This document shows positions 23,725 through 35,765 of a stretch of DNA of 64,000 nucleotides, one piece after another. Within the stretch, counting starts at the first letter, position 1. Each line of letters opens with the position of its first letter. This stretch comes from Flabesymbios commensalis (Eukaryota > Annelida > Polychaeta > Terebellida > Flabelligeridae), in assembly GCA_964017125.1 (NCBI GenBank), contig OZ024902.1, forward strand, positions 31,796,118-31,860,117, given 5' to 3'. The position numbers were made by a program, and so were the translations under genes. Under the pieces are notes generated by a model that searched no databases, was not told where the DNA came from, and was given only the letters and a program-made list of their open reading frames with translations.

Positions 23725-23940
23725 CACCAGAGACGTTGAATCAATGATAGATATAAGTTGGGATGCCGTCGCAGCTTATATACACTCTAAACAATATAGG
23801 TTCTTTGCAAGGAACCCTTCAGTAATATTATCATGCAACCCCAGGAGAACCCTCGCAGGGTTCTCCTGGGGTTGCATGGTAATACTACTGACAGTTTCTT
23901 TTTATATCCAGCATTGGTTCAATGTCTCGTCTTTGATGTG
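23725..23940. mobile_element. PAL-A interrupted by another palindrome
   Basis: The left half CACCAGAGACGTTGAATCAA and the right half CCAGCATTGGTTCAATG with TCTCGTCTTTG are PAL-A arms, but about 150 bases of other sequence separate them, including the palindrome at 23821-23889. Confidence 0.5.
23821..23889. repeat. palindrome with 33-bp arms
   Basis: The arms run AGTAATATTATCATGC, AACCCCAGGAGAACCCT and back, with two mismatches and a CGC centre. A flanking TAGGTTCTTTGCAAGGAACC may belong to the same element. Confidence 0.85.
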
Positions 23941-23941
23941 A

Positions 23942-25038
23942 AGATGGAAGATGGTATGTCATGATAAACACTTTAATTTGAAAATAAAATGGCGCATTTT
24001 ATATTTATTCAAGTGTGATACTCTACCATTTGCTTCTAAAGTAGGCAGTCCATGATTTAGAAAGTGAACGACATGGATGTAATTGACTTGGGAATCGCGG
24101 TGTTGTCTAGACAGGCACAACAGATCTATTTTCTGACAGGATATGATTGTGTTTGTGTTAGGCCGCGAAGTACAAGATGGCTCCGACAGATCGCGCATAT
24201 ACAATTTTCGTGATTGCATTACTTCTCCGTTGAAATAAATAAAAATCGTGCAGAGAAAAAATGACCTGTGATGTTGGCTCCCTTTCTATGATCTTATCAT
24301 GTTTTTTACATTGTGGAGTGTTCTGTGTGTTTTTTAGCATTTACCATGATTTGAACACGAAATATACACTAACCAGAATAAAAACATATTCCGGAATAAT
24401 TGAAGTGATATAATTTGTCAGATCTAACAGGCTATTTAGTTAGCACTTATAATATAATGTATTATTACCGTTATCTTCTATTAAAACAAAATACGTTTTT
24501 TAATGTTTTTTTCAATTTTGAACAATATACAATGTACGAACAATAGGTCTACTGAAATAGGACGTCCATGTGTTTCTTTGTGTGCTCATAAAAAGATAAG
24601 AACAATAATCTATTCGCAAACTGATACTCCAGTGCTGATTTATTCTTATCTTCCTGTTTATCGTTTGGTTATGGGTGAGCAAGGACATGGAATGTATAGA
24701 TCATTAGTTATCTTTTAATGGGATCACAAAAGTGTAAAGAGTATTCGACGACAAAAACACACACACGATTCCGGCTTGGTATATTAACATCGACCATGGC
24801 GATAGGGGATGATTCTACAAGGAATGCAACCGTCCCCTGTCTCATTAAGGTTGTCAATATTGTCCACAGTCATAATTATTTACATTTCCTGTTCAACTTC
24901 GTTATATTTACCGCGAAATAACATTTAAAGTTGCTGTGGTCTAATCATGTTTGATTGACCATGCTCAAGAGAACTATATAGAATACAACAATGTAAATAA
25001 TATAATAATAAGCAATAAGTGTCATTTTCTCATACATT
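23942..25038. other. stretch without gene
   Basis: A+T-rich DNA. No element or exon was recognised. Confidence 0.5.
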
Positions 25039-25120
25039 TATCGTCTCATTGTATATGAAAGAGTGTGCCTGCCACTTCACAAAGTGGCAGGCACACCCTT
25101 TCATATCCAAGGAGACGATA
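25039..25120. mobile_element. PAL-F palindrome, copy 2
   Basis: The ends TATCGTCTC and GAGACGATA match. Arms ATATGAAAGAGTGTGCCTGC and GCAGGCACACCCTTTCATAT pair almost fully around CCACTT-CAC-AAAGTGG. Confidence 0.85.
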
Positions 25121-25851
25121 TGTGGTGATATATTACTCGCGTTGTCATTGGGTCTATCTCTCCTGTTTATTTGGGCAGAGCGAAGCCAAAATACAGTAAT
25201 CGCTTACTTTGCAAGTGCACATTTACTGTACTTCAGTTTGCAAAGCTGAGTAGGTGTAGATGACATTGTATTTGATGTGTACGGGATACACTACGCGGGG
25301 ATGCAGCTGTGGTACTCCTGGTGGAGGCGGAGAATTTGAGGTTCTGGGTGTCACTGGATCTGTAGGGCGTCATCTTGTTAATTAGGGAGGGAATCATCCA
25401 GACAAAGCAGTTGCAAACATTCGCCGGCCGATTATATTTTGTATTTCTTCACTTAGAAATTAAAAGGTCGCATCTGCTCCTTTGTCAAATAGCAAATACG
25501 ACACTTTGATATCAAAGTGACGTTTTGTATATAGCCACCCTAGGTTCACGTAACTGTAAAGGCTACACGTGCTTAGACCTTCTACATCAGCTGTACATAG
25601 TGCTAAAATGTTTTTTATTCAATTCCCAGTTGCTCTTATATCTCATGTCCTGTACCTTAAGTTAACTACTTCGCGTTATGCTTATTGAGTAAGCTAGATC
25701 ATATAAATAAACAAGCGTAGTCCCACCTGTTAGAGGGAAACAATGCTGAATCTAATGCAAAATACACCTAGTCTTGGGACCCGTCTCACTGAAAATATTG
25801 CGACGTGATTATATTAACAAACTTCTTCGTATTTTTATTAGTTAACCCTCC
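25121..25851. other. stretch without gene
   Basis: A mildly G+C-richer patch lies at about 25290-25430. No element or exon was recognised. Confidence 0.5.
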
Positions 25852-26000
25852 TTATCGTGAATATACGATTGTGATCTTCGTCCACTGGAAGCCGCGAATC
25901 GCTGTCACAATTGTCGACTTGTTGTGGATGACGATGACTTGAAGTGGGTGACAAATGGAAAAAAATATAGGTATATTAGTAAAACAGTTCCATGAAAATG
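25852..26000. mobile_element. degraded TTAA-type element
   Basis: TTAACCCTCCTTATCGTG starts it. Inside are CGTCCACTGGAAGCCGCG and GACTTGAAGTGGGTGAC, worn hairpin arms like those of D and E. No clear right end. Confidence 0.35.
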
Positions 26001-26077
26001 TTCGCTCTAAAACCCCTAGGTGTAGGCAATTATGTCATTCTTCAGAGAGGCGAAATCATGCTTTGATGCTTTGATGT

Positions 26078-26322
26078 TTACCGCTTTAAACGCCTAATTA
26101 TTCAATTTGAATTTTCACCCACTTGAAGTTGTGTCTCGCTGACGCAATCCATAACTTCAAGTGAGTGTAAATTATTCAGATTTGACAAAATGGCGGTCGA
26201 CTCTTTTCAAAACATGCTGGTTGATGTCACATGTTATCTTAAACATATTTAAAATGTGGTACTTAATATGCTAATAAAAAATGAGACCCGAATAGATGCG
26301 GCACCGGCGGCTAAAGGGTTAA
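26078..26322 (-). mobile_element. TTAA-B element, copy 3
   Basis: The left end TTACCGCTTTAAACGCC is worn and the right end GGCGGCTAAAGGGTTAA is intact. The core stem CACTTGAAGTTGTG/ATAACTTCAAGTG has one mismatch around TCTCGCTGACGCAATC. Confidence 0.85.
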
Positions 26323-26412
26323 AGGAGCATCTTACTGTTTTTAATGGAAATACGCTGAAGTTTAGACGATAGCAATTTAGATATTTTTAGTGGGATGGTT
26401 CCCTGATTCTCA

Positions 26413-26676
26413 GATGGGCCCTGGTGCAGTGGTTAAAGCAGCCTGCACGGAAAGTCAGAGGTCGCGGGTTTGCATCCCATCCTGTCCTTCAAGTTTTAAA
26501 GAAACAAAATGTTTCTTGACCGCTCACTCGAGGATCGCCACGGCCCGAATTTTGAATCCTGTGTCTGGAGGGCAGTGTCGTCTCATTCATCTTACCATCC
26601 TCAGGAGGTTCTCCTAGTCCAGTTTACCCTATAATTATGTGCACAAAGGTGGCTTAAAACCCCATTCATTTTATTT
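26413..26676 (+). mobile_element. SINE with two tRNA-like heads
   Basis: A first head has box A TGGTGCAGTGGTTAAAGC and box B GCGGGTTTGCATCCC. It is followed by AAAGAAACAAAATGTTTCTT, a shortened second head ending GAATTTTGAATCCTG, then body TCCTAGTCCAGTTTACC and tail GCACAAAGGTGGC. Two heads in tandem suggest a dimeric tRNA-derived SINE. Confidence 0.8.
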
Positions 26677-26978
26677 TCTGAGATGAAAAAAATCCCGTAA
26701 TGCTGCTCAGCGTAAGCAAAATCTAATTTATTCACAAGTAAAAATTGTTGTATAACTCTTTCGCTAAAATATGTTACCGTCCTACAACTTAGCAAAATAA
26801 CAATACTCCCGTGTCATACGTAAAAGTCATATAATTATGTACATGTATATGCAAGTTCTTTAGCATAATAAGTCCTTTAGCATCACATTATAACCTTCCC
26901 CACACCAGTCCTCATCATACACTGATAGTAAAATCAGGCATCACACTCATTCTAATTTGAAGCCAGTCTTGGTCATAA

Positions 26979-27202
26979 ACAAACCATGTTTCTTCTCCGC
27001 TCACTCGTACAGATTCAATATTATGGGGAGCTTCTGTGATCATGAGGTAGCATGCTCGGCCTCTTACCACCAAGGCTTGAATTTCGAATCCTGTGTCTGG
27101 AGGGCAGTGTCATCTCATTCATCTCACCATCATCAGGATATTCTCCTGGTCCAGTTTAACCTATAAATATGTGCACAAAGGTGAACTAAAACCCCATTCA
27201 TT
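26979..27202 (+). mobile_element. SINE, second-head form
   Basis: AAACAAACCATGTTTCTTC, then GGGGAGCTTCTGTGATCATG, box-B-like GAATTTCGAATCC, body TCTCCTGGTCCAGTTTAACC and tail CACAAAGGTG. The first head is missing. A PAL-A begins at its end. Confidence 0.85.
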
Positions 27203-27283
27203 GTTAGTTCAATGTTGGGCCAGCGTCGTAGACGGTGGACCAACATTGAACCAGCAATGGCTCAATGTCTCGTGTTTGCTGGA
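27203..27283. mobile_element. PAL-A abutting a SINE tail
   Basis: The stem GGGCCAGCGTC/GACGGTGGACC has apex GTA. Arms TTGTTAGTTCAATG and CATTGAACCAGCAATGG pair. The right end is TCTCGTGTTTGCTGG; the left CCCAGCAAACA is absent where the SINE tail stops. Confidence 0.85.
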
Positions 27284-27424
27284 TTATTTTGGGGGCATCC
27301 TGCCGGAGGTGACAGTCCGTGAGCTGAACACAACTGACGGTTACATCCAGCGGGACCAAGACCGTAAACAGGCGAGATGACCTTTTTGAGGGACGAGATG
27401 CCGCCCACTATATGACAGGCCTTG

Positions 27425-27541
27425 TTGTTGACACAGCAAGCTCAACGGCGGGTCGATGTTGGTGCAGCGTCAGGTCGATGTTGGGCCAGTGTGGTGGACG
27501 CTGTTCCAACATCGGTTCGACTTTCTGGCCGATGTCTCCTC
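27425..27541. mobile_element. decayed PAL-A with extra segment
   Basis: GGGTCGATGTTGGTGCAGCG, then GGTCGATGTTGGGCCAGTG, GGACGCTGTTCCAACATCG. The left arm occurs twice, like a small internal duplication. Confidence 0.6.
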
Positions 27542-28404
27542 CCTAATACCTTGGTGTCGACTTCAGTCACCGGCCACTTTGGTTTCGTGTTTTTCGGTGT
27601 TATGATTTTGTAAACCTCCCAGATGAGTTTTGGGAGTGATTGGTGACATGTTACTGGCAGACAGGCGTTGACACTGCAGGTGTCTCATGTACAGAGACCT
27701 TGCTTTCTAACATCTAAGACAACGCTGATGTGATGTCACATCAACGTCACGTCGCATAGCGCGACGCGATGAAAATATGCAAACGGTGTTCGTCTGAGTG
27801 CGATATGGGAAAATACAACACTCGTCCAAAGAACAAGGTGTTCGCCTAAAAAACACTCGCACCTTATTCATTGGACAACTACTGTATTTTTCCATTTTGC
27901 ACGAAACATGACTAACGTTGATATTTTCTCACACGATCAATTCGCACATAACATAACTGCCCTGAATTGCAAGAGTGCTATATAGGCTGAAACCGATATA
28001 AGTCTTATAATATAACCCACAGCACAGACTAGTGTGAGAAACAGCTTGATTGAGCGGTATTCCCGAATCGAAACTACACAGATTTTGCTCCAAGATAAAG
28101 CGCCAAAAATTCCAGTCTCCAATAATATTTTGTTTGATTTTGATGTCAGGAATATCTCCTCTGACGAACTGATTTCAAAACCACAGCAGCACACTATCGT
28201 TTTGAGGTGGATCTAATTTAAAGGGATACGCGAGAAGATGATGGTCGCCAAAATCACTTCACAAGTGTGACAATGTAAGCGTGAGACATTTCGCTTACGA
28301 TCATTTACATGTTGGGAGCCGCCACACGGACACTATCAAGGAGATCTGTCCACATATCCAAAATAATCACTCATGTTTGAAAGCAAAACTCTTCGACCTA
28401 TATC
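27542..28404. other. stretch without gene
   Basis: Nothing was recognised. Confidence 0.5.
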
Positions 28405-28649
28405 TTAACCCTTTAACCGCCAAATTATTCAATTTGAATTTTCACCCACTTGAATTTGTGTCTCGCTGACGTGATCCACAACTTCAAGTGAGTGAAAATT
28501 ATTCAGATTTGACAAAATGGAGGTCAACTGTTTTCAAATCTTGTTTGTTTATGTCACATTTTATCTTTAACATATTTAAAATGTGGTACCTAATGTGCTA
28601 ATAAAAATGATAACCCGAATATATGCGGCACCGGCGGTTAAAGGGTTAA
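28405..28649 (-). mobile_element. TTAA-B element, copy 4 (complete)
   Basis: TTAACCCTTTAACCGCC and GGCGGTTAAAGGGTTAA are perfect inverted ends flanked by TTAA. The core ACTTGAATTTGTG/CACAACTTCAAGT has one mismatch. The interior matches copy 2 in reverse. Confidence 0.9.
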
Positions 28650-28934
28650 GCTGTTGGCGCCGCATACCGATTTGTGCTAGTGTCAAATCAGAGTGGACTT
28701 TATTAGTTTTCGTTTGAATTTAAAGTTGTATGGTGGTTTTTCTCTCTGTGGGAGAGACATTAATGTATTTGCGGGCACGTTGCTGTCGGGATCTGGAACG
28801 TCAAGCCGGACGCCCTGTACACGATTACGACAAGGGTGAGGACACCACATGCATAATGTATGGACCTATCTGCCGAGGGGTGACACGTGTGGCCCGGCCA
28901 TGCCGAGTCCACAGACGATCCCGGCAAACGCCAG

Positions 28935-29000
28935 GCATCCATCTAATGATGGGCCAGCATCGTGGACCGTGGATCAGCATTGGGACGTGTTTGCTGTCGT
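28935..29000. mobile_element. PAL-A fragment
   Basis: CATCTAATGATGGGCCAGC, ATCGTGGACCGTGGATC and AGCATTGGGACGTGTTTGCT keep the core with a shortened right side. The apex is GTG. Confidence 0.6.
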
Positions 29001-29029
29001 GGATGCTCCGTGTATCTGAAAGCAGAAGG

Positions 29030-29105
29030 TTGAACATTCTGCATCAATAGCGGGTCAATGTCTGCGATGCTGGCCCGCGATTAAGACGGCGTTGTGGCAG
29101 CAGGT
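29030..29105. mobile_element. PAL-A fragment
   Basis: GCATCAATAGCGGGTCAATG, TCTGCGATGCTGGCCCGC and GATTAAGACGGCG pair imperfectly. The apex TGC is GCA on the other strand. It lies 30 bases from the previous copy. Confidence 0.6.
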
Positions 29106-29985
29106 CTCGTTGATATAAGACAGTCTGTGTAGCTTGTAATTTTGTATGTGTAAGATATAAACAAACCAATCCGTGTACAGCGTGGGCAATAAAAAAAACA
29201 TTTACAACAAAAAAAATCGCCATATAAGAGATATCAGTAAGGTGATTAACGTAACGTATATTTTATCATGGGACTTTAAACAAAATATCAACACTGGATT
29301 CACGAGCTAATTAGTCAACACATAAGATGTAGCGAACCTAAATTTGGTGAGCAGGATTATGTAACAATTGTAAAAAAACAGCTACTTGCGAAACAAGAAA
29401 ATGAATTAATGGAAGCTTTACTAAATAAATCCAAATTAAGAACCTACATCACTTTCAAAACATTGTTCATGTCGAAAGGTTTACTACAAAGTATGTGTGT
29501 AAACGTAAGCGGTCTGTATTCTCACAATTATGTGTAGGTATACTATATCTTGAAATTGAAACTGGAAGATACCGTGCTATTACAATAAAAGAGAGCTTAC
29601 ATGTATGTCTATTGTAAATCTCTGATAGAAGATGAAGTTCATTGTTTTGTGTCTGCCCATTATATGCCTCGGAAAGATTTAAATTATACAGCAAAATCAT
29701 TGAAATGACAGAACATTTTGAGCAGATGGGAATTAAAACAAAATTTCAGTATTATAAAGCCATTACATTTTTTAACGGATATTCTTCAATTCGTAGAGAA
29801 ACGATGAAGAGTTTTTGTATAACTAACGACTATAATATAAAGCTTCATTGTTATAATTTGACATTTGTTACTGTTTTATGCAAGTTTCTATCTCGCATCA
29901 TGTATATTGATATTGTATAAATAATTTTACTTTATTTAATAATAATCATATTAGTCATATAAGTTAAATAATTACATCATTTACC
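29106..29985. other. stretch without gene
   Basis: Very A+T-rich. No exon or element was recognised. Confidence 0.5.
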
Positions 29986-30062
29986 CATTTGAATTGTATT
30001 ATATAATTTGACTATTTACCCACTTGAATTGTATTTCGCCACGGCGACCCACCTAATAAACT
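29986..30062. mobile_element. degraded TTAA-D core
   Basis: TTTACCCACTTGAATTG, then TTTCGCCACGGCGACCCACC, resembles half of a D hairpin. Confidence 0.3.
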
Positions 30063-30137
30063 GGGTTAATATCACTTACCTATCACAATTTTAAACAAAA
30101 CCTATGCCAATCTAGCAATTAGAAAGGCTTAAAACGG

Positions 30138-30389
30138 TTAAGACGTGATTAGCCGCCGGTGCCGAATATATTCGGGTTTTCATTTTTTATTAGCACAATA
30201 AGTACCACCTTTTAATCATATTAAAGATAAAATGTGACATCAATCAGCAATATTTATTTAAAAACAGTTGACTTCCATGTTGTCAAATCTGAATAATTTT
30301 CACTCACTTGAAGTTGTGGATCGCGTCAGCGAGACACAACTTCAAGTGGGTGAAAATTTAGATTTAATAATTTGGCGGTTAAATGGTTC
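30138..30389 (+). mobile_element. TTAA-B element, copy 5
   Basis: The left end is worn (TTAAGACGTGATTAGCCGCC) and the right is GGCGGTTAAATGGTT. The core CACTTGAAGTTGTG/CACAACTTCAAGTG is perfect around GATCGCGTCAGCGAGA. Confidence 0.85.
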
Positions 30390-30474
30390 TACGAAGTTAT
30401 TATTGTGCTTCTATAATAGACAATAGACTGATTTACTTTTAGGTGTAGCATTTTAACCACGATATGTTGAAATG

Positions 30475-30567
30475 GCAGCTGGCACCATCTCTAGCGCAGA
30501 ATCCTATTATTTATGGCATTGATGCCAGAAATAATAGGTCTCTGCGCTAGAGGTTGCATCCACCTGC
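30475..30567. repeat. palindrome, about 46-bp arms
   Basis: GCAGCTGGCACCATCTCTAG, CGCAGA and CCTATTATTTATGGCAT pair with their mirrors through GCGCTAGAGGTTGC. Six or seven mismatches and small gaps. Single copy in the window. Confidence 0.8.
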
Positions 30568-31262
30568 GAGTATCCTAATTGGCTAATCTGTGTAGCGTCT
30601 GACCTCCTTGATCCAACAAAGAAGAACCTTTAGATCCCAGTGATAGGCTGCTCTTGTAAAAACACAACTTTTAAGATACTCAAATTTTGAGGCTATTGGA
30701 TGTATGTAACTCTGGGCTTAAATATGGTGTTATAAGACAGTTATAAGAGTGTTATATTTTAGTTTCAATATTATATAACGATAACAGCCTTATCAACATG
30801 GCAGCTTTACGCATTTGACTACTAGTCATACGTTATTTTGTGTTTTCTTTATAAGTTTCATTTCAATAGCACAAATCTTCACCGATCAAAGGTGTACATA
30901 AACTTATATTTGTAGTATATAACGTTGAGTAATCAACCGAATATTTTAATTTATTTACTACAAAATGACACAATCACAAACATCAAAATATAAACGGAAA
31001 TCACCAACACGCACGATATTGGCAAACAGAACAAGCACCTCCAATTTCGGAGTGCATTTTTTTATCAGAGCCGCTAACAGCTTGTGCTCGCATGCATCGT
31101 AATCGGGCGGGATAAAAAGGAGCGGGTATGTCGACACGTCCCCCGAGCGCACCTAAACTACCTTCATTTCCAGCAATTAATTCCATTTCCTGCGTTCCGC
31201 AACCAGATTAGCTTCGTTTGTTTGGCGCCGCTGCAGACGAGACAGGCATGGTTACCGTTTCT
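30568..31262. other. stretch without gene
   Basis: No element was recognised. The part from about 31130 on is richer in G+C and has GCAATTAATTCC and CAGATTAGC, possibly regulatory but weakly supported. Confidence 0.4.
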
Positions 31263-31345
31263 GACACCCAGCGGCGTTGGCTCAATGTTTGGTCAGCGTC
31301 ACAGACGTTGGCCCACCGTTAAAACAATGTATGATAGCTGAATCC
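31263..31345. mobile_element. PAL-A, decayed
   Basis: CCCAGCGGCGTTGGCTCAATG, trimmed here to its core, is followed by GGTCAGCGTC, apex ACA, GACGTTGGCCC and ACCGTTAAAACAATG. Pairing is partial. Confidence 0.65.
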
Positions 31346-31636
31346 TATTTTCCTGGGATTGTTGCGTCGGGAGAGCGATCAATCCTGCAGAACTCTTGTC
31401 CAAACCATTCTAGTATTACCAAGTCTTTGCACCATGAACATAGGGTGCTAATGCTGTATTAGCTTCAAAGACATAGGATGTCTCTTTGGCGCATCTTCAG
31501 CACTTTTTTTTTATATATAAACAGATCGGCATGGGATATAGGGCTGTCGGGCTAACGAGTTGATCACATCTTTGGTCAGATCATAGAAATAGTGATCATA
31601 ATTATGATACACATATCAGAGGTATATGATTAAATA

Positions 31637-32308
<672 letters not shown>

Positions 32309-32390
32309 ATAATAATGGATGCATTCACTGAGTGATTGATCATAGGCATTTTGTATAATTGATGCGTTTGGCATTTTTCTTGTTTTAATA

Positions 32391-32411
32391 AATATATATA
32401 TATATATATAT
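32391..32411. repeat. (AT)n microsatellite
   Basis: About ten AT units, shortly after the ATTG array. Confidence 0.85.
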
Positions 32412-33110
32412 GTTATATGTTTATATTATTATAGTGGCGGATATAACATATACAAGTATACAATACCAATCAATGAGGAAGATAGTATATAAAGCCTATT
32501 ATGGCTTACCAGTCACTTTTGTCTATTATATTAGACAAAAAATCTGACTCAGTTATTATTTCCCGTCCATGACATGATTGTCATCATGGTCATACATCAT
32601 TATATAGTATATGGGGTTACGTTTGGCATAATTTTGCATGTGGTGTGAGGACGGCTGTTATATAGTGAAATTTCATCATTTATTAAAGGCCCATACCCAG
32701 GCTAGAATCATAAAAAATCGGTGATTTTATGTTGGCTTTTTAATATGACCATATTATGTAAACATGTCCATAGACTAGAACTGAAAAGGTTTTTTAATTT
32801 TTGTGCTGCGCATTAACCAGTTAGGCTAGATATAGAGACGCAATTCACGATTTTTTATTTTGGACAACCACGAGTATCATAATATGACTCAAAATCACAA
32901 AGATGGCTAGACCACACAGACGTCCAATGTCAAAACGGCCAGACTGCTATGAGTTAAGGAAACGACTCAATCAAGTCATCTCATCATCTATATACATATG
33001 ATTAAGTTTTCATTTACATAATTATTGCACTTGAATTGACATCCCGATCGACACTTGATGTTAAGTGTTATTTTACTTACTTACTTACTACTCACCCAGT
33101 GTATTATTAC
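32412..33110. other. stretch without gene
   Basis: A short TTAC run lies at about 33074-33088. Nothing else was recognised. Confidence 0.5.
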
Positions 33111-33257
33111 AATAGTGGCATCATTCTAGTACTCAGTATATGATCGTGGTTATTGGCTCTAGTAAAGTCGCATTGTATAATAGTGGCATCATTCAAGTAC
33201 TCAGTATAAGATTTTTTTTATTGGCGCTAGTAACTTTCTAAGTAACATTGTATGAGT
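33111..33257. repeat. 68-bp tandem duplication, diverged
   Basis: AATAGTGGCATCATTC with AGTACTCAGTATA starts at 33111 and again at 33179. TATTGGCTCTAGTAA and TATTGGCGCTAGTAA end the two units. Confidence 0.75.
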
Positions 33258-33811
33258 CAGGATTGAAGCTGTGTGTGGCGACTATGGCCGATTCTCTTAG
33301 AAATACTTTATGGTGTGCAGCTCGGAGCGATGACCAAAATTCCATAAAGCCATCAATTATTCGAAACTGATACCTAAAATATGTGCAAGTCCGCATCTGA
33401 ACCGAATGAGCCACCGTGGTAGTACAGGGGAAGTAAAGAAAGCATGCAATGTATGAGAGCCCGGTGATAATTATTCATCAGGGTCGCCTCTCGTTAAGAG
33501 AATCCCGGATAAGCCTGGAGAAAGGCATCCCGATCACCTTGTGTCACAGTGGACTGTAGTTGTTGACATACCCTCGGTTGCCCGGGGCTTTTGCCTGCGT
33601 AACATCCGTGGTGAATCCACCCCCACCCCCATGGAACCCCTCCGTCCAATTCTGGAAACATGTTGCCTGCGCCAGGTCGTTCTGGCAGCCCCCGGAGCTC
33701 TATCCCTAAAGCCTTTCTATCCACCGGGCTGTGTACGCATGTCTCTGGTAATGGTGATGAACACCCAGTCGTCGTGGAGATGTGGCATCGAGACCTATCA
33801 CTCTCCCCTCA
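33258..33811. other. stretch without gene
   Basis: From about 33480 the DNA is richer in G+C, and several short frames overlap, but none has splice signals plus a recognisable domain. Confidence 0.4.
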
Positions 33812-33877
33812 GTATGGCAAGCTGTCAGGTCCGCAGTCGACCATCAGGTCGACTGCGGACCTGACAGCTTGCCATAC
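33812..33877. repeat. perfect palindrome, 31-bp arms
   Basis: GTATGGCAAGCTGTCAGG, TCCGCAGTCGACC and its exact mirror are separated by ATCA. The sequence is unlike PAL-A or PAL-F. Confidence 0.9.
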
Positions 33878-34865
33878 GCCCGTCGTCTGGTGTTCCAGCC
33901 GCTCTGAGTAATTGCTAATCTGGAGATGGGAGAGGAAACATGTCATAAGCCAGGTAGTCCACGCCCTGCGGCGTATTACCGCAGCCAACAAACCAAATCC
34001 ACGACAGTCCAAAAGCACGCCAGAATCTACAGTGACAGTGACATCATACACGCCTGGGCTGGCTGCTTGACGAAGGGCAAGCAATGTGGACTGAGCAATT
34101 GCGCTGAAACCGATGAAGTTTCTCAGCTTTGTTATTATTGCAACAGGCCATTGGTTAGGCTTTCTCACTCCATCATTTCATGACAAGTTCATTATAGAAA
34201 TACATCATTTATGTTTTTCCTTTGTTGATCTATGGCGCACTACAGATGTCATAAAAGCGTTGTCAGAATTCCGTTTGAAAAATTGAAATTAAGCCATGGC
34301 CTGATAACTTTAAAATTTAAAGGAAATGTAAGTGATTAATTTTAGCGTGCCATAGCAACAATTTAAGATATCAAATCCAAATCAGTTTTGGGGAAGATGA
34401 CAACAATACTGTTTGTGCGCACTATATATCCATTTATTGCATATCAATTCCATAGGTGTTATTACGATGTTTGACAGCAAAACATCATAATAATTTTCAT
34501 CTTAAAAAATTGTTACTTTTGCGTCCCTTTGAATAAATTTATCTTTGATAACAACAGTCCTAAGTTAATAGGATGAAGTTTTAAATATTCTAATATCAAT
34601 TTTTACTCCATATCCATATTTACGCTATCACAATCTCGTAAGCAAGAAAAAATGGCTCACAATTGTTTTCCACTCCAAACCAAATAGCAGCTGACTTGAC
34701 TGACTTGAGTGGAATTAGCTGAATCTTTCAAATCATTTCTGTCGTTAATCGTCAGTAGTTTGTACTATACCGTGCAAAGACGAAGGGCAGTAACTGCTTA
34801 CAGCTACTGCCTTTTGTCCTTGTAGAACAGAATACCTGGGACGACGGAATAATAAACCTCGGCTA
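33878..34865. other. stretch without gene
   Basis: Nothing was recognised. Confidence 0.5.
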
Positions 34866-35031
34866 ATTATTTGGCACAGTATGTTGTTTCATTGACCAGG
34901 CGTGAATTGGGACATTATCATTATTTGGCACAGTATGTTGTTTCATTGACCAGGCGTGAATTGGGACATTATCATTATTTGGCACAGTAGGCTATGTTGG
35001 TTCATTTATCAGGTGTGATGTAGGACGTCAT
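34866..35031. repeat. 54-bp tandem repeat, three copies
   Basis: Units start ATTATTTGGCACAGTATG at 34866 and 34920 and, diverged, at 34974. The first two are identical as far as can be read; the third has changed. Confidence 0.9.
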
Positions 35032-35036
35032 AAAAG

Positions 35037-35130
35037 ACATTGAACCGATGCTGATCTAATGGTGGGCCAGCGTCGTAGACGGTGGACCAGCATTAGATCA
35101 GCATCGGGTCAATGTATCGTGCTTACTGGG
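35037..35130. mobile_element. PAL-A element
   Basis: Arms ACCGATGCTGATCTAATG and CATTAGATCAGCATCGGGT pair. The stem is GGGCCAGCGTC/GACGGTGGACC with apex GTA. The right end is TATCGTGCTTACTGGG; the left end is lost at the tandem repeat. Confidence 0.88.
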
Positions 35131-35135
35131 CAGTA

Positions 35136-35350
35136 ACATGAAGTCCGCACCGCAGGCCCACCCGACCAGAATCTGCGATCACCCGGACACTTAAAATGCA
35201 TCCTTCATCCGCGTATCAACGTGGCCGCTAATTCAGATGGTCAGTCAGCCCATCCTCGTCTCTCTGAAGGCCTAATCTGCCCACGGCAGGGACACTCTGC
35301 TATCGATTTGCTGGACACGTCGCCGAGTCCTCTCGCTATTTGACAGGTCT
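35136..35350. promoter_or_regulatory. G+C-richer island, possible regulatory DNA
   Basis: Single-copy sequence with CGCTAATTCAGATGG, GCCTAATCTGCC and CTATCGATTTGC, next to a PAL-A. No splice-bounded domain was seen. Weak call. Confidence 0.2.
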
Positions 35351-35494
35351 GGATCCAGACGCAGTACTATGTATCTATATCGTCATCTGGTGGGGTTTTG
35401 TCTTCGGATTGTTATCTTTATAGACGTGACAGACGCAATGCTAAATTAAGTGTTCGACCGTCTCCTGTCAGCAATTCCTCTTAGCGATAGACGA

Positions 35495-35580
35495 TATATC
35501 ATCCCCTTAGATATGAAAGGGTGTATCTGCCACTTTGCAAAGTGGCAGATACACCCTTTCATATCTAAAGGGACGATATA
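35495..35580. mobile_element. PAL-F palindrome, copy 3
   Basis: TATATCATCCCCTTAGATAT, GAAAGGGTGTATCTGCCAC and its mirror have only a few mismatches, with no spacer. It shares ends and centre with 25039, but the middle of each arm reads GTATC/GATAC instead of GTGCC/GGCAC. Confidence 0.88.
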
Positions 35581-35765
35581 CCAAGAATAGTGAGATTATC
35601 GTTGGCATCGTGTTAGGCTTACGTTCAGACGTGAGCCCAACATGAAGTCATGGTTATCCTTTGCTGCTAAATGCTCTTGGTCGTTGCCCATTGCTGATGT
35701 TTACACATTGTTACATGGCTGCCTTGAACGATGAACATGCTGCTTTGAAGTCAGACGGGTCACTT

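Noticed and set aside
26413-26500. A functional tRNA gene
   Set aside because: Boxes A and B are present, but the sequence continues into a SINE body seen in several other copies, and the arms do not form a full cloverleaf by eye.
28730-29050. A 106-residue frame with many Arg and Cys
   Set aside because: No known motif. Its second half runs into a PAL-A remnant.
33370-33430. A minus-strand tRNA-like GGTGGCTCATTCGG stretch as another SINE head
   Set aside because: Only one weak box-A match, with no box B and no SINE body beside it.
33480-34190. Possible exon cluster in a G+C-richer stretch with overlapping frames
   Set aside because: No recognisable domain and no consistent acceptor and donor pair. 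The longest frames run through a perfect palindrome on both strands.
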